Made by a program: the position numbers and the translations under genes
Source: Silurus meridionalis
Taxonomy: Eukaryota > Chordata > Actinopteri > Siluriformes > Siluridae
NCBI RefSeq assembly: GCF_014805685.1
Contig: NC_060884.1
Coordinates: 14,939,356-15,003,355, forward strand
Reading direction: 5' to 3'
Length of the DNA stretch: 64,000 bases
The notes under the pieces: generated by a model
What the model was told of the DNA's origin: nothing
Databases searched by the model: none
Seen by the model: the letters and a program-made list of their open reading frames with translations, nothing else
Part shown: one piece after another, positions 1 through 12,850 of the stretch
Layout: the number at the start of each line of letters is the position of its first letter
How positions within the stretch are numbered: the first letter of the stretch is position 1

Positions 1-726
1 GTGAAGGACAGACGGGGCATCTCGAGAGGGAGTGGCCCGGTCTCCCGCAGTACAGGCATCTCCCGGCTGCCAGGCGGCTCTTTCTCTCCCTACGGGACAA
101 CTTTTGTGAACCCAGCTGCATCGGTGCCAGTCGTTGGGAGAGCCGATGGACTTCTGGATGAACTCCTCCAGGCCCACAGAGTCGTTGTGCACCGCCATCG
201 CCTGTTTAATCTCACGGGCTAGACCCAGCCGATACACACTGAGTAGTGCTGACTCACTCCAGCCAATGGAGGCCGCCAGGGTGCGGAAACGGAGGCTGTA
301 TTCAGTGATGCTGTCCCTCCCTTGGCGTAACCTGAGTAGCTGGTCGGCCGTGGAGAGGGTCCCAGAAGAGGCGCAGAACACCTCCTTGAAATGTGCGGTG
401 AACGCAGCGTAGGTGGCTGTTACGGGGCTGGCCCCCTCCCACAGTGACTGCGCCCATGCCAGCGCTCTACCGTAGAGGAGGGAGATAACAAACGCCACCT
501 TCGAACGTTCGGTAGGAAACCGCGGGTGCATCTTGATGTACAGACTGACTTGGAGCAGGAATCCGTGGCACTCCGCAGCTTCTCCTGAGAAGGTGGCTGG
601 AAATGCCATAGAACTGCTGGTAGGCACAGGTGGGTTCTGGCAGGCAGCAGTGGACAGGAAAGCGGCCCAGAGGGCGGCGACGAGATCCCGAACCAGTTCG
701 GAAGAGGTACTTGCTTGCGGCTGCAT
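1..726 (-). pseudogene. Ty3/gypsy retrotransposon gag, frameshifted and cut by the window edge
   Basis: Read on the minus strand from the ATG at 726, the frame is open for about 195 codons and resembles fish Ty3/gypsy Gag (retrotransposon gag family): a stretch around [14 protein letters not shown], then a helical capsid-like segment with [20 protein letters not shown] and [21 protein letters not shown]. Near positions 130-160 the coding frame changes. The downstream nucleocapsid part, which begins at an MQLG motif and ends in a CCHC zinc knuckle ([14 protein letters not shown], spacing C-X2-C-X4-H-X4-C), sits in another frame. So the copy carries at least one indel in gag. The protease, reverse transcriptase and integrase would lie left of position 1. 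The start lies about 180 nt inside the 5' LTR, as expected for such elements. The family call comes from motif recognition. Confidence 0.82.
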
Positions 727-908
727 GGCGAGGGGACACCGAAGTCCGAAGACACTTCGATCTCCCCTTAAGCAGGGTTTTTTTTATTTTTTTGGAAAAG
801 TCCACCTCCAGAGAAAGTCCTCTTTTTTTTTCTTCTTCTCCCTTTTTTTTTTTTTTTTTTGGAAGGTCCTCCTCCTTTTTTTGTGTCCCTTTCGGGGGTC
901 CTTTATTT

Positions 909-1337
909 TGTCATGCGGACACAGAGGCGGAAGCCGAAGTTGCAGCAAACAAAGAAAACTTTATTGAACAAAAAAAAACATACCCGGATCCGTGAAACAA
1001 AGGAAGAGTAAATCCCAGGTGCGTCCGGAAAGAGGCGCAGGCTGCACGAAGAGAGCAAGAGAGAGACGGTAAGTAGCGGGGATGAACCTGAGCGAAACCA
1101 CGGTCAGCGCAAAGCGCACACACGTCCCAAAAGAGCAAACAGGAACACCACCAGCATACATCCACGTCGGACCATGAGCAACATACAATAAAGGACCGCA
1201 AGAGTGTGCGCCGTGAGTGTTCATATAGGCGGCATGATTAGCGTGTAGATAGGAGTCAGGCGTGTGGTTAGTATGACAGCGAGGAGCTCCTTGTGGGCGG
1301 TGCACGCGCGGGAGACGTAGCAGGGTGGTCCCTGACA
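909..1337 (-). mobile_element. 5' LTR of the minus-strand Ty3/gypsy element
   Basis: The 429-bp block begins (minus strand) with TGTCAGGGACC and ends with GCATGACA, so it has the TG...CA ends of an LTR with short TGTCA/TGACA inverted termini. A polyadenylation signal (TTCAATAAAG) lies near its 3' part at about 960-970. GC content drops sharply outside it at 1338. The spacer to gag (727-908) is a run of T-rich and purine-rich sequence; I could not match a tRNA primer-binding site. The partner LTR is outside the window, so identity between LTRs and the target duplication cannot be checked. Confidence 0.8.
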
Positions 1338-2019
1338 CCTTTCAACACTTTACTCATGCTTACCTCAAAGTATCTGTTAGATTTTTCCTGAAGAGATTTA
1401 TTATGAACATTTGCAAATACCTTTCTAGTACATTCTCAGCACATTCTATAATACAGAGTGATAGTCACTGTGTCAAGAGGTTATTGTTGTCTTCTCTACA
1501 CAATGCCACCTGTTACCACTAATGAGCTTGTATCAACATAGAAGAAAACATCATTAGTATGCAAGGTTGTGGTACATTTGTTTAGAAAATGTTGATTTTT
1601 TTTGGTTTTCATTGAACACCGTTGACACAATGAGTGAATTATGACACATTTACAATGAAAAGTCTGAATGCATAGTTGTTTCGTTTTCTTTTTTTCATAT
1701 ATATATACAATGTTTGTGTGAAAAATGCTCTAAAACAGAATGCCCTCCATTCGTTCAATCTCTCTGTTTCTTTCTCACTTGTTAAAATTAATTGGTATAT
1801 TAAGCCAAGCAAACTTAAATAAGTTTGAGGAAGATCAAATGCAAAGAGTTGAATTTTGGCCTTCAGTCTATTTCAGTTAACTTCATGTCTGAATGCATAA
1901 CTTAAATCCACAGGGATTAAAAACTAGAGCTCTCTCTTTCCTTCTTAGTCTGTAGACATTTAACTGTTCTCATGAAATCTCAACATTTTATGTCTTCTAT
2001 CTTGCATATCTCTGATTTA

Positions 2020-2405
2020 CTCCAGTGTGCCCCAACTCCCAATTGGTACCGGGCCGCACAGAAAGAATACATAACTTACATCTGTATATGACTCACTCTT
2101 GATGCATGTCAAGATGTTTGCCTCGGTCACATGTCTTACCTCCATCCGCTACCTTCTTAAAGGGGCTGCCCCGGCCAGTAACACATAATATATTACCGCT
2201 AAAATGAAACCTCCAAGCTAAAAAAAAAAAAAAACACCACAGTGGATTCACGTTTATTATTATATTTAGAAAATACCAGTTTTTATGCTGGTTGTATCAT
2301 TTTATTTTGTTGTATTTATCTGCCAATCCTTAAAGGCCGGTCCGTGAAAATATTGTCTTGACATTAAACCGGTCCGTGGCGCAAAAAATGGTTTTGGACC
2401 GCTGC
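2020..2405. mobile_element. Non-autonomous hAT-type relic
   Basis: The block opens with CAGTGTGCCCCAAC and closes with the near inverted complement (GGTTTTGGACCGCTG), the imperfect terminal repeats of a common fish hAT family whose ends read CAG-GGTCCCCAAC. Subterminal sequences about a 'gccgcac' and 'ggtccgtg' core also face each other (about 2051 and 2339-2380). Only about 385 bp remain, so the transposase is almost wholly lost. I could not find a convincing 8-bp target duplication. Confidence 0.6.
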
Positions 2406-2425
2406 TTAATACCATTGACCAGGAC

Positions 2426-2473
<48 letters not shown>
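2426..2473. repeat. (TAA)n microsatellite
   Basis: About 16 uninterrupted TAA units directly after the hAT relic. Confidence 0.95.
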
Positions 2474-2476
<3 letters not shown>

Positions 2477-4232
2477 TACTTGGTTATATCCTTCAATCTG
2501 GGATGGCTGGGCATTTCGCATACAAATCCTTACAGTTTACAATTTCTATTTACAGTTAAAGAGTTTGATTTGACACACTATTCAAATCATTATGATGTAT
2601 ATCTTGGTATGCCTGCACTTGGAAATACATTGATCAATGATTGCTGCAGAATTAGCTTTATGAAGTCATTTTATTAAATTCCTTCGGGGAATAATTGACC
2701 TCTTCTTTGCACCTACTTTCTGTGCACTAATTTGCCACTGTGCAAAATAATTTACAGGAAGTCATTAAAAGGCTCTGTTCAAAGACGTTTCTAGGATGAA
2801 GAGCAGTAAATGATAAGAGTCAAGGAGCACTGCATATACAGTATATTTTAGCCTTGCGCAAGAATGGAGGATGTAGTGAGTGAGGTACAGAGCATAGCAT
2901 TTTATTTTTAAATATAAAAATCATTATTGAGCAGGAAATGTAAAAATACTGCTAAACAAAATTCACTCTATTTACCCTTTTGTCAAAAGATTGAAAGTGC
3001 AGTTCCTCATGTTGTGATGTTCATTTGGGCAGTCAACCAATGGAAATACTGCAAACGTCATGTCCTTTGTTAATCTTCATCATAATCATCATGGTATGAA
3101 TGAAAGCAAAAGAATATTCATGTGCTAATGTATAAAGGCCATAGAGTATTAGCAACAAGGATATGCATAAAATCATGAAAATGTAAAAGCAAATATGAGC
3201 ATCATGCAAAAATGCATTGTTGGATAATAGTATTTTCAAAATGAAATGACACAACATGCATGCAGTCGGTCCCTTCTGTTACCCAATAACACAGTGCCAT
3301 CTGAATAAGAGGTAAACAGAAAAGCAAAATGTAGACAGCAGACTGGCATCACAGTTGTCTTGTTTTAAAAGCAAATATATGTGATGTGCCATGGTGACAT
3401 TTTGACACATTTTCTGCTATTTATAGATATAAAAATACAGGATTTTCGGAGTTGAAATACATTCCTTTTTTCATATATCTCAACCAGATGAAGACCTAGT
3501 TGTAGAATTTTTTGAGTCTGGTGTAATGCAGGAGTAAAAAAAAAAGCAGAAAACTGTATTTAAATATTGCGTTCAGAATTCACTAAAAGACACCAACATG
3601 CCAATAGTTAAATCCAAATGTTATTATTGATTTGCTTTAGATTTAAGCAATATATGCAAATTAGTTATGGCAATGAAATATGAAAATACCATGACTGATT
3701 AGAAGGTAACACTAGAAGGCTTACCTATTCAGCAGTCATTCTATGTTGAATAATAATAGCCTTATTTTATAGGAACCTGAGGTAAATGTCACTTAAGCAC
3801 TTAAACACAAGCCTCATTGTCATGTCTTCTCATGATTGATATCTGTTCATGCTAACATTGGAAGGAAAATAATCACAGATTAAACCAGTGATTTATGTTC
3901 TTTTGGCTAAATGCCTTGCCTTTTTATTTGATCATAAAAACATTGTAGAAATTTGTCAATTGATTATAAGCACACTGTTTTGCTAGCAGTTTGAATTTTT
4001 TTGATACATATTTGATTGTAATTACCTTATTACAAAATAGATATATCCATCCAACAGTTTGATTAAGAAGTGATATACACTTTGTAAGAAAAGCAAGAAT
4101 TTAAACACATTTAGACTGATTAGATTTACTGCTGCATTGGTTAAACATCCATCATGTTCCTTTATGATCTTTCCAGGAAAACAAAGCCAAGGCAAGATTA
4201 AAAGGTAGTTGTTGTTTTAGTGATATGCACAA

Positions 4233-4674
4233 TATAGACAAAAGTTTGTGGAAACCTGACCATAAGATTTATATGTGCTTTTTGCTGGGAAGATGTTACA
4301 TTAAAGAGAAGTTAGGAGTGTGCTTGTGGAGATGTGTGCTCATTTAGCCACAAGGACATAGTAAGTAAGTACTGCTGTAGGATGAGGAAGCCTGGTGCTC
4401 AGTCAGAATGTCAATTCATCCCAAAGGTGTGCAAGGGTTGAGGTCAGAGCTCAATAGCTGCCCATGTAAACAATATGTTAATGGTGCTGGCTTTGTGTAC
4501 AAGGGGCATTGTCATTCTGAACCAGTTTTGGATCTCCTGGTTCACAAGTTAAAATGTTCATGCTACCACATACAAGACTTCCTATAAAATTGTGTACCTA
4601 CAGTTTTGTGGTAACGAATTGGGAAAGAATTACATATGGCTGGAAAAGTCAGGAGTCCCAATACTTTGTCTATA
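4233..4674. mobile_element. Internally deleted Tc1-like element, copy 1
   Basis: The ends face each other as imperfect inverted repeats: TATAGACAAAAGTTTGTGGA on the left, and on the right the complement of TATAGACAAAGTATTGGGAC. The body (for example the stretches after 'ttaggagtgtgcttgtggag' and the 'aaggggcattgtcat' part) matches antisense transposase-derived sequence of a Tc1/mariner family common in fish. A second copy of the same family is at 62587-63066. The internal loss leaves no open frame. Confidence 0.7.
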
Positions 4675-4689
4675 AAGTGTAGTTTAAGT

Positions 4690-4965
4690 GAAGGTGTCAA
4701 AATCTTAATATTATAAGAGGATCAACTTTTTAGTCAGATCAAGCCATTGCAAAAATATGACCATACACTAATTGAAGTCCATTAACACAGTTTGCCGAAG
4801 TTGGTGTGGAAAAACTCAGTCTGCCTGCAAAGAGCCTTGACCTCAACCCTGAAAATCACCTTTCTGTTCAACTGAAATGCTGACCACACACCAGGCTTCC
4901 TTACCTGACATCAGTTCTTAACTTCATTAATGCACAAAGAGTGGTAACTCTTATAAGAGCAAATG
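4690..4965 (+). mobile_element. Tc1-like transposase 3' fragment
   Basis: In this orientation a broken reading resembles the C-terminal part of a Tc1-type transposase (around 'ggtgtggaaaaactcagtc' and 'gccttgacctcaaccctgaa', equivalent to the V-W-x-N-S ... L-D-L-N-P region before the last catalytic acid). It lies directly beside copy 1 and is in the opposite sense to it. Frameshifts are many and neither terminal repeat is clear. Confidence 0.55.
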
Positions 4966-7471
4966 GGAAACTGGGAAATCTACAATAGGATGTTTCGAAA
5001 GCAAATATCGATTTGATTGTTTGAATTGTTCTTTCGGGCTTATATGCACTTAATGGCAATTTTGCTGATGTATGATGTAATAGTGCTTTCTGACTACAAT
5101 TTGTTTATGCTTTGTGTATTAGCTAATAGGGTTTATATTGGCATGTACTGGTGGGATTTTGACATCATAACTTTTTTTATGGAATTATATTACAATTATA
5201 CAGGCAATTAATTCAGTTTATGCAAAACACCTCATCTCTTATATTTAAAAAGCCTTCAAAAACCTAGGAAACTGGTCACACCCACACACTTATTTCACAT
5301 TGTACCTATAGGGAGAAAGATTGTTTATAATGAGTTATAAATGATTTTTCATTTTTTGTTCAACAAGGTCTACTTAGCCAAATTGGTTATTAAGATAAGC
5401 CTTTTATCTGAATTATAACTGTCCCCTGAAGACAATACAATAGACACAATTAGAGAAAAATCGATTTTAGTGGGTGTAGTAGAATTTAGATTTTATTGTC
5501 ATTTATTAGTGAATGGCCAAACCCCATGATAATTCTAATAGTGTGCTTAAATGTTAACCTTAATAGTTTTACTGTGAGGTATAATGGTTTTGGTGTAAAA
5601 TCTCTGTTACACTGATATTGAAATTAACAAAATCCTTTTTAGGTTTAACATTTTTATTTGCATTTTTGCGGCATTTATCTTTGACTTTTAAAAAATGGTC
5701 TATTATATCTTGTGCTGCTTAGTGCATTAACATGTAAAATAGAATCCTCATTGTAACAGGGATGCAGTGCCATTAATGTGATACACTCCACAGTAGCCTT
5801 TTCATAATGCTTAAGCCCAGGTATGGTGTGTGAGATAAAAAGCCGGGACCATGAGATAGTTTGCACCAAAAACAATAATAATAACTAACCAGCAAATATT
5901 ACCTACCTATGTGTTTGCTATATATCTTTCTAAGGTGTTTATTATACTTATAACCATTTACAGACAGATATAACTGTAACAGACATGCAAAACGATGAAA
6001 GAATGGCAAAATATATTCCAACCTACAGGGACAATGAGATTCTATTGTTGTTAGATAATTGTTATATCTTTTCCTGCATTGCAGCAATGCATATCCGCAT
6101 TAAGGACCAAACTCTTAAATTACGTTTTATTGAATTTTCTAGTGCCCACACTGTGTAGGATTTGGTTGGAGGAATAACTAACACCTCAAAGCAAAAGAAC
6201 AAGAACCATGGATGTACTGAAAACAGGAGAAGCTTGAGCAATATGTGTTTGTTTGGTTTTTTTCGTTTGTTTGTTTGGGGTTTCTTTTTTTTTTGGGTGG
6301 GGGGCTGTTTTTTTTTTTGTTTTGTTTTGTTTTGTTTTTTTTTTTTGGGGGTTAAAGGAGGGACTTAATGTGGGTTAATAAAATGATAAAGCTGCTGGCT
6401 AGGTGAGAATACTATTTGTTACCATTTTAAATTGTTTAGATTTTTTGAACTCATGCCCAGTTCATTGCGAATGTTGTTCAATTCTTGGCAGTGCTTGTAA
6501 AAATGTATAGCTGAAGTTGTTTTTTTACTTTGACTTAGCAAAGTTTTAAGCATCTGTGATGTAAGTTAAATAGTGTGTTAACTGTTCATTTTATAATGAG
6601 CATGTGATGTGAAGATATACTTTGATATCCATGTATTCTTTTTTGCTGTTTTCTGTTATATACATTTAAAGCCAAATCTTGACAGTTGGTTGATAGTTAA
6701 AGATACAAGATATGTTGTGTCCATTAAACTCAAAATGACTATTTTCCTTAAAATAGTAGATTTCCTCGGTTCAAACATTCAATGTTTATGTTCTGTTGTA
6801 AATAAAATGTGGGTTTATAAGATTTGCAACTTTTTTGGAATTGGTGCTGTATTTTAATATGCAGAAATATTTGATAAATGCATATAATAAGTATGCTTAG
6901 ATGTATGTTTAGAGATTTCACTATCTTATAAATATATTTCTCATAAATTCTTATAAAACACCTGTGGCGAATTCAGCATCTAGATGTCCTATTTCAGGAC
7001 ACAAAATACTGCAGTATATATTTGTAGTATCCTAATTTCCTATCTGTATTAAAAAAATTAAATATCCACCAACAGAATGGTGGATTAGATCATGATCAGA
7101 CAGCTGTGGTTTCCCTAACAGGTCAATAACAATTGCCTTTTTCTGCATTTTTTTGTTTGTTTGTTTTTATCTGTGGCTTTATGTCAAATCAATTAATTTT
7201 CAGAAAATATCATTGAAATGGTCTATTTAGTTGTATTATTTAATACTCCAGTAGTCCAGGCTTAAACAATGCAGCCCTGAATTTATTAACATGCATTCCT
7301 TATCCTTGATCAAATTCAATAAGTCAATAAGCAAACAAACAAAACACCAAACAAAAAAAAAAAAAAAAAAAAACCACAGCAACTAAAACCTGAAAATAAA
7401 TTTTACATCTTAAAATACATGAATAATTCTCATAACAGTATTTGATGTAAGTAATTAAATAAGCATTTCTT

Positions 7472-7474
<3 letters not shown>

Positions 7475-7540
<66 letters not shown>
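7475..7540. repeat. (AT)n microsatellite
   Basis: About 33 AT dinucleotides without interruption. Confidence 0.97.
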
Positions 7541-7543
<3 letters not shown>

Positions 7544-8104
7544 CACATAATTGTATAATTAATAAGGAAACGCTTAGTTATTACTATCTAGTAGGGTAGA
7601 GTGCTGATTAATTGAGTTTTTAATAATAAACAAAATTATTTTTATTTGTTCATGAATCCTTGAAATTCCTTTTTTAACTTCTAAAAACTCATTAATAAGC
7701 ATGACAAAACTGTTTAGTAATGCTCAATACTGTATTAAGTGGTGTTTATTAGTGCACCCTTACAGCAAAGTTTTACCCGTTTTGTAACTTCCTAAACACA
7801 TTTTTCTAAATTATGATTAATAAATGCATCTGTTGAAACCATGACATGTCTTCTCCCTGGGTTAACCAAAGAGACAAGCACCATGTTTGTGTGCTAATTT
7901 GGCATTATGTTCATTAAGCTGGGTGCCTTTTAAACGTTCTTGAAATATACAGGGTGAAATATACAGGGTGTAGTTATATTGAATCTAGGGCTTTAAAAGA
8001 AAACATAACCAGCACATAACACGCAATACTGTTGCCAGTCTAGGAGCAAATTTGAGAATTTGTGTTTATATAGAAATTTCCCCAATATATCAGAATTTTA
8101 GGAC

Positions 8105-8258
8105 ACCCTGGAGGATGGCCCCATATGGAGTGCCTGCATGTGGAAACCACGCTACTAATGCTGGGGCCTTGAGCAAACTATTTAGTTGTATAAATGTAGA
8201 TAATTATAAGTCAATCTGGATAAGGGGGTGTCTGCCGAATGCTATAAAAAGGAATCAT
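8105..8258 (+). mobile_element. Degenerate fish SINE (body and 3' tail)
   Basis: The end of this block, including 'ataagtcaatctggataagg' and 'gtgtctgccgaatgctataa', is a diverged copy of the tail found on many fish SINEs and LINEs. It is preceded by a 'gggccttgagcaa' body motif. The 5' tRNA-like head is not recognisable. Confidence 0.6.
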
Positions 8259-9299
8259 TAAAACAGTAATGCAACCACTTTTTTGTGAGCACCAGTGCAA
8301 CTGTCTCTTAATAATAAATAATTATGGTCAACATAGGCATTCTCTCAGCAGGACCAACAGTCAATGCCATTGTCTATGACTTCTGGGAAGATTCATGATT
8401 CTCTTTGCTTTTACAGACAAAGCCACTCTGCAGTGTCTAGAATCTTAAGAATTGTAGTATAGTCTAGGAATAATAAAATAAAAAGAAACATCTATAATGC
8501 TTTTCAAATAAGAATGCAACTGAAAATTTTTATGTTCAAATGTCCAAAAATGTAAAATATGTATTATATACACCAGATCTATGTTAAATTTACAAAATAT
8601 GAGAGGTTTAAATGTAATTCCTTAAACAAGACTTAAAAAAGCTTAATAATACAAAATCTGATCGTAATATTTGCAACTATAGTGCCAATTATAGCAATAT
8701 ATCAATTATATGGCATTAGTCTAAAGGCTTTCCTTACTCTGGAAATTATTGTGTATAATTCATAATGTCTGTGATGTTCATAAAAATAAAAAATATATAA
8801 TTTAAAAGTTATATTTAAGCTTTGACTTGAAGTAAGTCACTAAAGGGTGAGCTTTTAAAAACCTGTGAGTTGACCAATGCCAAGAATCTGTAAATGGGAG
8901 AAACAAAGTAATTCCTCATAATAATTCCTGGTATATAAAGCTAAAAGATGTTCGGCAAAAAAAAAAATTAACCTTAGTGTCAAAACTCAAATTTACTATG
9001 CGGAGGAAAAAAGTGCCTGCAAAAATTGCACCCATTTCATGAATAAATGAGGATTCTCTCTTGACCTTTATCCTGAGGGATAAGTACTATAAGTGGTGAA
9101 GTATGGTGCCTCAGAAGGGACATGTAGCGCAATCTGCCTAGCTTGCACTAAGAGACTGATAGAAGGCTTATAAAAAATAGAATGACTAACTAATCATGAA
9201 ACCATCATAGAAAGAAATCCAGACTTAGAAAGAGTTGAAGAAAAATGACTGAAGAAGAATATTTTTAACATATTTCTGTTATTTAACCTCCTAAACTTT

Positions 9300-9560
9300 G
9301 ATGAACGGTAAAATGCATCCTTAATCACTCATTACACTTCTCGATATTGATTTCCTGTTCCAATGTGCTTACTTTACATAGTAGAGGCCAATTAATCCTG
9401 GGCCCTGACTCCAGTCCATTGAGAGACAGAGTCTGGCTAATGCGATTAATGGCACTGTAGGTTAGCTCTTGCAGCCAGCTTTTTCTGGCTCAGAATACTT
9501 CAAAACCCCTCTAGCTATGTGCAAGGGAACGTAAGTTGCTTTGAAGCATGGAAATCTGAG
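9300..9560. other. Possible conserved non-coding element
   Basis: About 250 bp of higher-complexity, more GC-balanced sequence with several homeodomain-type cores (TTAATC, TAATCC, GATTAATGG) in an AT-rich desert. No open frame fits. Conservation cannot be shown from one sequence. Confidence 0.25.
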
Positions 9561-9850
9561 ATGTGATGGAAGTGGAATTTTTTTTTTATACATACTGTAA
9601 AACACTAAGTGCCAGGAACAGACTAAATGGCAGTGAGATTGGCATTCAATCAGGTTTGTGTAGAACCGCTAAACCCCAATAAAAAAGTGGTTGGTCAGAT
9701 TAAGTGATTTCTTTCGACCATAAACATTTTTTATGGAGCTGCTCTGATATGAAATTTCTACACAAAATGTAAGGTGTATATGCTTTTAATATATTTTTTT
9801 CTCTCCATACTGCAGTAATACTTGAATGTCTTTTTGGAATGAATAAAGTG

Positions 9851-9933
<83 letters not shown>
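9851..9933. repeat. (ATCT)n microsatellite
   Basis: About 20 tetranucleotide units following 'gaataaagtg', the usual way such repeats sit at the end of some fish retroelement tails. Confidence 0.96.
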
Positions 9934-11433
9934 AACATAACAGCACCCCATCTTTATAGTCCTTTTTTTAATTTTGGAATGGTTTTATGATTGGACAGAC
10001 AAAAAAGGATTTCACTTCTCCAATACTTGGTCTTTTTACTTAGCAGAAATGTTTCCTTTAGCCAGGTGTTATACTTCAGATTATTAACATACAAACTGCC
10101 AACCATCACTTTTTTACTCCCATTAACATCCAAGGGCATTTCCAACTGTGCCCTTCTAGGCCAATTCAGCACCTGTACCACTCATACCAACGTCTTAAAA
10201 CTAAATGGTGGAGAAAGAAAAAAAAATTCCAATAAGGAGGTGCGCATGTGGAGTATTGGAATTCGTACTCTGTGGTTCTAAAAGGGTCAATTACAAGACA
10301 CACGGTGCCATGCATAAACCAGATCACTATTAGCAGTCTGGTACCATCTGTTCTTGTTGCTGGGAGATAACATAGCTTAAATGGCATGAATTTAATGCCT
10401 GTTTTTTAAAGTGTTACTTTCATGGCCATGAGGTGTTATTGTGGGGGATGGACAGCCACCATGTCTGTTATGAAAAGTTCACCTACGCTACGTGGCAGGA
10501 TGACAGAAAATTGAGGAAAAAAAACATGAATAGAGGAAATGCAGGAATGATGTGTCAGTAAGTCTGGCACGTATTGGTACTCCAGAGAAGTATGGACTTT
10601 TTCCAGCTAACAAACAGACATTTAGGTCTTCAACTGCTTGCTGCTGTTCCTGTTAGTGTGAATAACATATTAGAAATTGGCTATGTCTTCCTGCTTGTAA
10701 AGAATCCTAGTGCATTGGCACCAAATGTTCTCATATGAAAGGGGTCTGAAGTGTGAATGCATTCATATTATTAAGAATAAATGCTTTTTGGGGGCGAGGG
10801 ATGGTAGAGCGTTTAATGTATTTGCTAATACAGACACCAATAGTGACATAAACTGTATTAATCTAATTATTATTATTTAGTTGGATTATCACAGAACATT
10901 TAATTTAGTATATGTTTGACCATGAACAGTGAGTTCATGGAACTTATAATGTTTGCTATACTGCTATATTCGAAATAAAGCATATTAGCTAGCTAATTAG
11001 TTAACTTGGTTCAAGTAGGGTTGCAAAAGCGAAAAGCAGGGTTTATTTAATTAAGAAAAGCATGTCTGTACAGAATAGTTAGCATTTGCTGCTTCATATT
11101 GTTAGCAATGAACGCCTTGTACAAAAGATTTATGTTGAACATGCATTATTATTTTTATTATCAAGGAATTGTAGAAAGGTGCCTCAGTAGTTCTTTCAAT
11201 GTTTACATTTTCTCTTTAAAGCAAAGTTTGCTTTGCAATCCGCTTTACTTACAATTCAAATCACAAAATATTACCTGCCTTGTTTATTCATAGCACAATA
11301 TATCCTAGGCTTACAGTATCAGAACACATCAAATCGCATTAGATGGTATTGAAGCATCTTTTACAAGTAAATTAAAACCTTATCAAATCAGCATCAGTGA
11401 CAGTATCAATGAATCCCTATCGTATAAGTGGTT

Positions 11434-11893
11434 TTATTTAAATATAATTGTAGATTTGTAGATCATACTTATCTTGAAAGAAAACAGCCCCCATATCAGT
11501 GGAAAAAGCTCACCATCTATACTGGGAAGCACGTATGCATTCTTTATAGCTTTGTTTCCAACCACTTTGCTTCTCACTCTGCCTAAGAGATAAGCAGTAA
11601 TGAATTGGTTAAAGTATTTGTTCATCAGCTTTGGAGACTGTGTGCAGTACTGGGCCTGAATACTAAGGAGCAACTCTTTTTTAGTCAGTCGGCAGGTCTC
11701 AGTTGCTTTCCCCAGCAACTCCCACCACTGCAGTAGAGCTGGACTTGATTCATTCAGAGCCACCCACCAAGCTAAACAGTTCTAAATGGGGTGCGTTACA
11801 GGATCAATACTATGATTAGCAAAAAACCTTGTAGGTATTGTCTTGTTGGCAAACTATCGTATCAGTACTGGTGCCTCTGGGGAGGTGTGTTTA
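11434..11893 (-). pseudogene. Unrecognised decayed coding remnant
   Basis: One minus-strand frame stays protein-like for about 150 codons with only two in-frame stops (about 11860 and 11786). The open part runs for about 110 codons and includes CLAWWVALNESSPALLQWWE, LTKKELLLSIQAQYCTQSPK and YVLPSIDGELFPLIWG. Composition is that of a globular, mostly helical domain (many Leu, Lys, Trp, aromatic residues), unlike the repeat-driven frames elsewhere. There are no clear splice sites at both ends. I do not recognise the family. It could be a fossil of a host gene, of a transposon gene or of an endogenous viral element; nothing here decides between them. Confidence 0.4.
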
Positions 11894-12419
11894 ATGTGCT
11901 AAATGCGGAGGATTGGACAGTCTCATAGGGGTTTGATTACTTACACTAGGGTAGCCTTGTCAGTGAGTGTATTGTTTTGAGCCAGTGTTGCATTTGGTGG
12001 CCTCACGATTCGCAGAGGAAGTTCAGAGCGAAATTATCTTTGATATCCTCAATTATGTAATAGTGCATTTAGGCAGAACCTGGCTAGTTCAAAGCAACAA
12101 TAACACACTAATGTTGGTTTCTCTTCTGTAGGAAAATAAGTTAATGCTTCAGACTAAATCTTCAAATGACACATCAATGCAAACAATTTTATAAAATCCA
12201 GTGTTGAAGACTGAAAACCTTTTTGTTCTTAGAGATAAGATATGCATCATTATAGCTTCCCGAACCGATAAAGACCCTAACGTAAATCACTGTGATTAAA
12301 AAAAAAAAATGTGTAGCTTTTATTATTCCTTCAAACGCAAATGTGGAAAGTGAACTGTGACAAAACCATATGCAGTCTACCAGTGATTAGTAGAAGTTAA
12401 TCCCCTTTAAAGACTGGCA

Positions 12420-12680
12420 AGTTTTTACACTCATGCCCAACTCTGCTGCTCACTTCTGTCTCACTTGGACTGCTGCAACTGTGCACAGCTGCTGGAATTC
12501 ATTACTGTGTTCCATTACATGGCTGTGCAGCCCAGCAGCCGACTGAGGGAATGAGAAGGCCAATCAATACATTCAGTATCTGCCATTCCTAATCTTTGTC
12601 GCCTGTGTCACCACCACTATCTGTAATAGATCTCTGGGATTATAGAAATTCTTAAGACACTGCACTGGGCACTCTAGACT
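12420..12680. other. Possible conserved non-coding element
   Basis: A balanced-composition block with E-box-like CAGCTG and CAATCAATA motifs and no coding frame, standing out from its AT-rich surroundings. The evidence is composition only. Confidence 0.2.
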
Positions 12681-12808
12681 CTCTGGGGCTAGGCTGCTGG
12701 TTGGGCACAGGGCTGGCTTTTTTTTTTTTTTGTCTCACCCAGACAGTATGAGAGGAATGCTTGTAGGTTGTTAAGATTGAGGTAGAAAACATGGGAAAGG
12801 AAAAGAGG

Positions 12809-12809
<1 letters not shown>

Positions 12810-12848
<39 letters not shown>
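12810..12848. repeat. (GA)n microsatellite
   Basis: About 19 GA units. Confidence 0.95.

Positions 12849-12850
<2 letters not shown>

Larger units (their letters stand above)
1338..4232. other. Non-coding AT-rich stretch without a recognisable gene
   Basis: No exon-like open frame is supported here. Apart from the hAT relic and the TAA repeat listed separately, it is AT-rich unique-looking sequence with short homopolymers. Confidence 0.6.
4966..9300. other. Non-coding AT-rich stretch, no gene recognised
   Basis: It contains a poly-T/G-T-rich block at 6250-6360, a long AT repeat at 7475-7540 and a SINE tail near 8110-8255. The remaining sequence shows no exon with credible splice sites. Confidence 0.55.

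Noticed and set aside
7324..7548. Open frames made of Ile-Tyr repeats (also 21151-21363 and 34042-34275)
   Set aside because: Produced by AT microsatellites.
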